Assembly (NCBI GenBank): GCA_965364735.1
Contig: CBDTYW010000050.1
Span: 1-17,703 of the forward strand
Reading direction: 5' to 3'
DNA: 17,703 nt
DNA from: CBDTYW01 sp965364735
GTDB taxonomy: Bacteria > Actinomycetota > Nitriliruptoria > Nitriliruptorales > Nitriliruptoraceae
Positions 14,343 through 17,703 of this stretch are shown in pieces. The position numbers and the translations under genes were made by a program. Numbering within the stretch: position 1 is the first letter of the stretch; every line of letters starts with the position of its first letter. Under the pieces are notes generated by a model that did no database searches, was not told the origin of the DNA, and worked only from the letters and a program-made list of their open reading frames with translations.

Positions 14343-14425
14343 GTGGTCGTGCGGAGCAGGACGGTGTTGTCGACCTCGAGGTCGGTGCCCCAGATGAGCG
14401 TCAGGGTCGGCGCCCAGGCGATCAG
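14336..14425 (-). CDS. 29-codon frame after arsC: small protein or gene remnant
   Basis: Directly after the ArsC gene a minus-strand frame begins at CTG 14425-14423, overlapping the ArsC stop as CTGA, and runs 29 codons to a TGA inside the terminator stem. All 29 third positions are G or C, which is far more coding-like than the plus-strand reading of the same bases. The peptide is hydrophobic then acidic (IAWAPTLTLIWGTDLEVDN...), ending LLRTTTG. The same frame is closed by a TGA a few codons upstream inside ArsC, so no longer protein is possible here. It could be a CTG-started microprotein or the 3' remnant of a deleted gene. I do not recognise a family. Confidence 0.35.
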   Translation of the reverse strand: MIAWAPTLTLIWGTDLEVDNTVLLRTTTG

Positions 14426-14865
14426 GCGTCGCCGAGCATCTCAACCACGCGCTCGACCGGACGACCGACGACGGCGCGATCGCCGGAGATCACGATTGGG
14501 CGCTCGATGAGCTCGGGGTGCTCCGACATGGCGGCGATCCAGCGTCCACGGTCGGACGCGTCACGCCCCCAATCGCGCATCTCGAGCTCCTTGTGGGCAG
14601 CCTCTCCGGAGCGGACGAGCTCCCACGGCTCCATGCCAAGCAACGCGAGCACGTCCGCGAGCCGCTCCGGGCTGGGCGGGTCATCGAGGTAGCGCCGCGT
14701 TGTCGCGGCGACGCCTGAAGCGTCGATCGCGCCCATGGCCGCCCGGCTCTTCGAGCATCGCGGGTTGTGCCAGATCTCCATCGTTGACTCCATCTCGGTG
14801 GCTGCACGGGCAAGCTGGTGCGCGGCCGCGACGAGCCCACGGATCTGGTCGTCGACGTCGTCCAC
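14422..14865 (-). CDS. ArsC/YfgD-like thioredoxin-fold reductase
   Basis: The core is a 119-residue ArsC-family protein starting at ATG 14781: EIWHNPRCSKSRAAM with the single N-terminal catalytic-type Cys, then a family-typical LADVLALLGMEPWELVRSGEA, LIERPIVISGDRAVVGRPVERV and a short tail. Family members reduce arsenate with glutaredoxin, or are Spx/YfgD relatives of unclear substrate; NPRCSKSR is closest to the YfgD type. No ars neighbour is present, so a general redox role is as likely as arsenate resistance. The annotated start is GTG 14865, which adds 28 residues (opening DDVDDQIRGLVAAAHQLAR) with coding-like third positions. GGAG lies 6 bases before the GTG, and another GGAG lies 6 bases before ATG 14781, so both starts may be used. 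It is 9 bases after the pyrE stop, in one operon. Confidence 0.85.
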   Translation of the reverse strand: MDDVDDQIRGLVAAAHQLARAATEMESTMEIWHNPRCSKSRAAMGAIDASGVAATTRRYLDDPPSPERLADVLALLGMEPWELVRSGEAAHKELEMRDWGRDASDRGRWIAAMSEHPELIERPIVISGDRAVVGRPVERVVEMLGDA

Positions 14866-14874
14866 GGCCGGCTC

Positions 14875-15540
14875 CTATTCGGCGCCGTACTCGGCGCGGT
14901 AGGCGGCGATGCGCGTGAGGTCGTCGTCGCCGAGGACGCCGCCGCGCTCACGGAGGTGCGCGATGAGCGCGTCGACGTGGGCGATGGCGGTGGTCTGCAT
15001 CGAGAACTCGTCGGCGAGGACCGCGAGGGCGGAGCGTTCCGAACCGGGCGCGACCTCGGCGCGGTCGACCGCGATCACGAGCCCGGTGATGTTGACCTCC
15101 GGCGCGACGGCGCGGAGCTTCGGGACGGTCTCGCGGATCGACGTACCGGCGGTGGTGACGTCCTCGACGATGACGACACGCTCGCCGTCGGCCGGGAGGT
15201 GTCCGACGAGCTGCCCGCCCTCGCCGTGGTCCTTGGCCTCCTTGCGGTCAAAGCACACGCCGACCTCGATGCCGTGGTCGCGCGACAACGCGATCCCCGT
15301 TGCGACCGCGAGCGGGATCCCCTTGTAGGCCGGGCCGAAGAGCACGTCGACATCGCCGAAGTCCTCGACGATGGTGGCGGCGTAGAGCTTGCCGAGCGCG
15401 TCGAGCTGCGGCCCGGTGCGCACCTTCCCGAAGTTCAGGAAGTACGGCGTCCTGCGCCCCGACTTGGTCGTGAAGTCGCCGAACGTCAGGACCTCCGCGT
15501 CCAGCAGGAGGTCAGCGAGGGCGGGAAGTCGGTCGCTCAT
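14875..15540 (-). CDS. pyrE: Orotate phosphoribosyltransferase
   Basis: 221 residues. The PRPP-binding loop VVIVEDVTTAGTS (122-134) is complete, and the OPRTase-specific parts are in order: FTTKSGRRTPYFLNFGKV (23-40) for orotate binding, LFGPAYKGIPLAVA (67-80), and the flexible catalytic loop CFDRKEAKDHGEGGQLVG (96-113) with its Arg/Lys/His. It joins orotate to PRPP to give OMP, the fifth step of UMP synthesis, in the cytoplasm as a dimer. The ATG at 15540 follows GAGAG about 7 bases upstream. Upstream on the same strand, 66 bases away, is the nucleotidyltransferase gene; downstream, after 9 bases, is the ArsC-like gene. No other pyrimidine gene is in the window. Identification is firm. Confidence 0.96.
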   Translation of the reverse strand: MSDRLPALADLLLDAEVLTFGDFTTKSGRRTPYFLNFGKVRTGPQLDALGKLYAATIVEDFGDVDVLFGPAYKGIPLAVATGIALSRDHGIEVGVCFDRKEAKDHGEGGQLVGHLPADGERVVIVEDVTTAGTSIRETVPKLRAVAPEVNITGLVIAVDRAEVAPGSERSALAVLADEFSMQTTAIAHVDALIAHLRERGGVLGDDDLTRIAAYRAEYGAE

Positions 15541-15606
15541 GTCTGGGCTCTCGGGTCGTGTCGTGGTCGGCGTCGACGATGATGCCGCACCGGTCTTCTC
15601 AGGTGG

Positions 15607-16146
15607 TCACTCGCTCAGCGCGATCGCGCGCGTCCGCGCGACGCGGGGATCGTCGGCTCCGAGGTGCTCGACCAGGACCCCGCACACCGCGGCCACGTCG
15701 AGCGTCCCGGCGGAGGCCATCGCCTCGAGGTCAGCCCAGTCCTTGGTGCGATCGAAGAACGCCTTGAACACCGCGAGGTCCGCGCAGGCAAGCATCGGGA
15801 TCCGAGTGCCGAGGAAGCTCCGCTCGACGGCGCGCGTCGCGGCCGCGCGATGAAAGTCGGTCGTGTCGAAGAACAGGTCGACCGGCGTGTTGCCCCACCA
15901 GAGCCGGGTCTGCCCGTCACGATGGATCACGGCCTCGTCGTCCTCGCCCCATGCGACCTCCGGCGGCAGCGCCTGCAACCCACGACGGGCGTCAGCCGCG
16001 TCGACGAAGATGTTGACGTCGAGGTCCTGCGTCGCCCGGACCTCGGACGTGCAGTAGATGAGCGCGATCGCGCCGCCGAACGCATGCGCGATGCGCGCCG
16101 CGTCCAACGACGCGCTGAGCGCGACGAGCTTCTCCGCCAGGTTCAC
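15607..16146 (-). CDS. AbiEii-like nucleotidyltransferase, putative toxin
   Basis: 179 residues from GTG 16146. The Pol-beta-type nucleotidyltransferase signature is visible: GG (24-25) in HAFGGAIALIY, T39 and the metal-binding D41-L-D43 in RATQDLDVNIFV, and a third acidic strand VDLFFD (D90/D94). The later DLAVFKAFFDRTKDWADLEAM helix is characteristic of the AbiEii/AbiGii-type family, where Lys and Asp near the C-terminal domain are conserved. Known relatives (AbiEii, MenT) transfer nucleotides, in some cases to tRNA ends, and are toxins of type IV or related systems. The start overlaps the XRE gene stop as GTGA, so the regulator is made first and translation is coupled, the usual antitoxin-toxin order. 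Open sequence before 16146 is antisense-like and unlikely to be coding. Toxicity itself is inferred from family and context. Confidence 0.85.
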   Translation of the reverse strand: MNLAEKLVALSASLDAARIAHAFGGAIALIYCTSEVRATQDLDVNIFVDAADARRGLQALPPEVAWGEDDEAVIHRDGQTRLWWGNTPVDLFFDTTDFHRAAATRAVERSFLGTRIPMLACADLAVFKAFFDRTKDWADLEAMASAGTLDVAAVCGVLVEHLGADDPRVARTRAIALSE

Positions 16147-16472
16147 GCTGGTCTCCCGAAGATCGGGGCCGTCCATTGCCGGTACGACGCTCGCGGGCGT
16201 TCCCCCACGGCCTCGACGAGCGACAGGACCTGCAGGAACTCCTCGTCGGGCGGGCCACGACGGGGGTCGCGCTCGGGGACAGCGCACGGGGCCGCCGTGA
16301 GTACCCAACCCATCGCGTCGAGAAGCCGCGCGAAGGTGTCCGCCCGAGGAACGACACGTCCGGCCTCGTAGGCGGAGATCGTCGCGTGGGACGTCCCCGC
16401 CAGCTCGGCGAGCTCACGCAGGCTGAGGCCCGACCGACGTCGGGCGAGGCGAATGGTGGAAGCAGGGTTCAT
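16143..16472 (-). CDS. XRE-type helix-turn-helix regulator, putative antitoxin
   Basis: 109 residues. An N-terminal Cro/C1-type helix-turn-helix covers residues ~4-58: TIRLARRRSGLSLRELAELAGTSHATISAYEAGRVVPRADTFARLLDAMGW is read continuously through the five helices, with the recognition helix at SHATISAYEAG. A ~45-residue Pro/Arg-rich tail follows, ending YRQWTAPIFGRPA, which could be the part that contacts the partner protein. The ATG at 16472 has no Shine-Dalgarno, but a TACCAT -10-like element ends 6 bases before it, which fits a leaderless mRNA. An overlapping inverted-repeat operator covers that element, implying autorepression. The stop overlaps the nucleotidyltransferase start by 4 bases. 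The HTH call is firm; the antitoxin role is from context. Confidence 0.88.
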   Translation of the reverse strand: MNPASTIRLARRRSGLSLRELAELAGTSHATISAYEAGRVVPRADTFARLLDAMGWVLTAAPCAVPERDPRRGPPDEEFLQVLSLVEAVGERPRASYRQWTAPIFGRPA

Positions 16473-16478
16473 GGGTCG

Positions 16479-16501
16479 ATGGTATCGGTTCAGATACCGA
16501 T
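16479..16501 (-). promoter_or_regulatory. Operator and -10 element of the XRE-nucleotidyltransferase pair
   Basis: Two interlocked inverted repeats: GGTATC (16481-16486) with GATACC (16493-16498), and ATCGGT (16484-16489) with ACCGAT (16496-16501), each with a 6-base spacer. The minus-strand -10-like TACCAT (16479-16484) overlaps the proximal arm and ends 6 bases before the ATG, the spacing of leaderless actinobacterial promoters. XRE regulators of such pairs usually bind this kind of repeat to repress their own operon. This specific binding is inferred. Confidence 0.6.
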
Positions 16502-16536
16502 GGTCAGACTTCCGCTCGAGCGTCTTGCTCGGTGTG

Positions 16537-16762
16537 TCAGGTCGCGAAGACCTGGTCGTCGTCGGCGAACGCCTTGAACTCCAGGGCGTTGCCGGCGGGG
16601 TCGAGGAAGAACATCGTCCACTGCTCCCCCGGCTCTCCGGCGAAGCGGACGTACGGCTCGATCACGAACGCCGTAGAACTCCCGCGCCGCGTTGAGGTCA
16701 TCGACCGGAACGGCGAGATGGAACCGCGGGATGCGGTCGTTGGTGGTCGCGTCGCCGGCCAT
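16537..16762 (-). pseudogene. VOC/glyoxalase pseudogene with internal deletion and frameshift
   Basis: The first ~31 codons from ATG 16762 give a normal VOC N-terminus (IPRFHLAVPVDDLNAAREFYG). The following bases make sense only in another frame, which encodes the C-terminal third of the same family: FVIEPYVRFAGEPGEQ, then MFFLDPAGNALEFKAF and VFAT before the stop at 16539-16537. Full members are about 140 residues; roughly 60 middle residues are missing, and the join near 16670 changes frame. One of the two beta-alpha-beta modules is broken, so no working fold is expected. In the first frame translation would run on to about 16490 as an unrelated basic tail. The ATG overlaps the stop of the peroxidase gene as TGATG, showing an old coupled operon. 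A sequencing or assembly error could explain the shift but not the missing 60 residues. Confidence 0.85.
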
Positions 16763-17250
16763 CAGGCGGGCAGCGCAGCTTCGATCGCGGCGATGACGCT
16801 CGCGTCCTCGGGCTCGGTCTTCGGGCCGAACCGGGCGATGACCTCGCCGTCGGCGCCGACGAGGAACTTCTCGAAGTTCCAGCGGATGTCGCCGGTGTGG
16901 CCCTCGTCGTCGGCGACCGGCGTCAACGCGTCGTAGAGCGGGTGACGGTCGTCGCCGTTGACGTCAACCTTCTCGGTCATCGGGAACGTCACGCCGTAGG
17001 TGGCGGAGCAGAACTCGGCGATCTCGTCCGAGGTTCCCGGCTCCTGGCCCATGAACTGGTTGCACGGCACGCCGAGGACGCTGAACCCACGCTCGCCGTA
17101 CTTCGACTGGAGCCGCTCGAGGCCGGCGTACTGCGGCGTGAGCCCGCACTTGCTCGCGACGTTGACGACGAGGACGGCGTTGCCGGACAGGTCCGCGACC
17201 GGGGTGTCGGCGTCGGTCAGGGAGCCGATCTTGATGGCGTGGATGCTCAC
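16762..17250 (-). CDS. Glutathione peroxidase family, 2-Cys thioredoxin-dependent type
   Basis: 162 residues, standard length. The catalytic tetrad is visible: C35 in NVASKCGLTPQY, Q65 in GVPCNQFMGQEPG, and W124-N125 in RWNFEKFLV. The peroxidatic residue is Cys, not Sec. C81 in FCSATYGVTFPM is the resolving cysteine of thioredoxin-dependent members, so this is more likely a thioredoxin peroxidase than a glutathione enzyme, in line with most actinobacteria lacking glutathione. It reduces H2O2 and lipid hydroperoxides in the cytoplasm. The GTG at 17250 has GAGG 8 bases upstream; the frame extends further but without homology. The stop overlaps the VOC pseudogene start as TGATG. It is divergent from the acyltransferase gene with 115 bases between. 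Confidence 0.93.
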   Translation of the reverse strand: MSIHAIKIGSLTDADTPVADLSGNAVLVVNVASKCGLTPQYAGLERLQSKYGERGFSVLGVPCNQFMGQEPGTSDEIAEFCSATYGVTFPMTEKVDVNGDDRHPLYDALTPVADDEGHTGDIRWNFEKFLVGADGEVIARFGPKTEPEDASVIAAIEAALPA

Positions 17251-17365
17251 GGTGGGTGCCTCGGCTGGTCGTGCGGAAATCGTGGACGGCGAGCGTAGAT
17301 GAGCGTTCGCCACGTGGATACGGCACCGTGGTGTCGTCAGGTGAGTGAACCAGGGAGACCTTTGC

Positions 17366-17703
17366 ATGGGCGTGCCGACAGATGACCCGCAGGAGCTGAT
17401 GGCGAAGCGGAGCCCGGCGACGCTGCGTGCCGTGATGCCCGTGATCCGCACGCTGATGCGGACGTGGTTCCGCAGCGACGTGCGCGACATGGACCGGCTG
17501 CCCGCCGAGGGTGGCGTGCTGCTGATCTCCAACCACTCCGGTGGGCTCACGCCGATGGACCTGCCGATCATCGCGTCGGAGTTCGTCGAGGTGTTCGGGC
17601 CGGACCGTGAGCTCTACTGCCTCGCCCACGACCTGTTGTTCACCGGGCTGATCGGTGGCGCGATGCTCAGCTGCGGGTTCCTCCCGGCAAGCCGCGCCAA
17701 CGC
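17366..17703 (+). CDS. PlsC-type acyltransferase, N-terminal part (3' end outside window)
   Basis: 112 complete codons from ATG 17366 to the window edge, with GGGAG ending 8 bases before the start. A positively charged N-terminal helix (RAVMPVIRTLMRTWFRSDV) precedes the strand GGVLLISNHSGGLTPMDLPI, the acyltransferase block I region; here the His and Asp are separated by seven residues rather than the four of canonical NHX4D. NHSGG variants occur in actinobacterial lysophospholipid or diacylglycerol acyltransferase-like proteins. Blocks II-IV lie beyond the window except for GFLPASRAN, which aligns with the F-P-x-x-R-G-like block II. It would act at the inner membrane face in phospholipid or neutral-lipid synthesis. 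The family is likely; the exact reaction is unknown. Confidence 0.85.
   Translation, partial: MGVPTDDPQELMAKRSPATLRAVMPVIRTLMRTWFRSDVRDMDRLPAEGGVLLISNHSGGLTPMDLPIIASEFVEVFGPDRELYCLAHDLLFTGLIGGAMLSCGFLPASRAN

Noticed and set aside
15541..15606. Possible attenuator or PyrR-type leader before pyrE
   Set aside because: The 66-base gap has no PyrR-binding loop, T-run or alternative hairpins that I can see.
17251..17571. N-terminal extension of the peroxidase gene
   Set aside because: The peroxidase fold starts at GTG 17250 with a good Shine-Dalgarno; the extension is antisense to the acyltransferase gene.
1..17703. CRISPR arrays, insertion sequences, prophage genes or attachment sites
   Set aside because: No regularly spaced repeats, transposase or integrase motifs, or terminal inverted repeats with target duplications were seen on either strand.

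Overview
The window reads as a chromosomal segment of a high-GC actinobacterium. Coding frames use almost only G or C in third positions, GTG starts are common, and many genes overlap by 1-4 bases. DUF2505, a 2-Cys glutathione peroxidase-like protein and an oligopeptidase B-like protease in ordinary housekeeping surroundings fit Actinomycetota; the class cannot be fixed from this sequence alone. No rRNA, tRNA, CRISPR array, insertion sequence or phage gene is visible, and there is no gene-free stretch longer than about 200 bases.

Layout. 1-363: 3' end of an aldo/keto reductase facing an M20 metallopeptidase; both stops lie in one 33-base near-perfect palindrome. 1691-5351: divergent from the peptidase, a DEAD-box RNA helicase, a DUF2505 protein followed by a strong hairpin, and a DUF2157-like membrane protein. 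This faces a small VOC/glyoxalase gene, again with both stops inside a perfect palindrome. 5812-6396: a four-helix membrane protein with a duplicated W-x-Q-x-x-H-x-x-E-H motif. 11635-6445 (minus strand): oligopeptidase B-like S9 protease, then a tightly overlapping SDR - RluA-like pseudouridine synthase - flavin amine oxidase operon. 11741-14246 (plus): P-loop kinase and SGNH hydrolase (4-base overlap), then a membrane-anchored endonuclease/exonuclease/phosphatase-family protein. 16472-14336 (minus): XRE regulator and AbiEii-like nucleotidyltransferase (a probable toxin-antitoxin-type pair), pyrE, an ArsC/YfgD-like reductase and an unexplained 29-codon frame ending in a terminator hairpin. 17250-16537 (minus): glutathione peroxidase-like gene coupled to a VOC pseudogene with an internal deletion. 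17366 onward: 5' end of a PlsC-type acyltransferase.

Most genes are housekeeping or general metabolism: RNA remodelling and modification, peptide turnover, peroxide defence, pyrimidine synthesis. The least ordinary parts are the XRE-nucleotidyltransferase pair with its overlapping operator and likely leaderless promoter, the duplicated His/Glu membrane protein, the amine oxidase that keeps the SGGC flavin-attachment motif but has lost the aromatic cage, two genes that seem to start on CTG inside a CTGA overlap, and the repeated placement of palindromes over stop codons.
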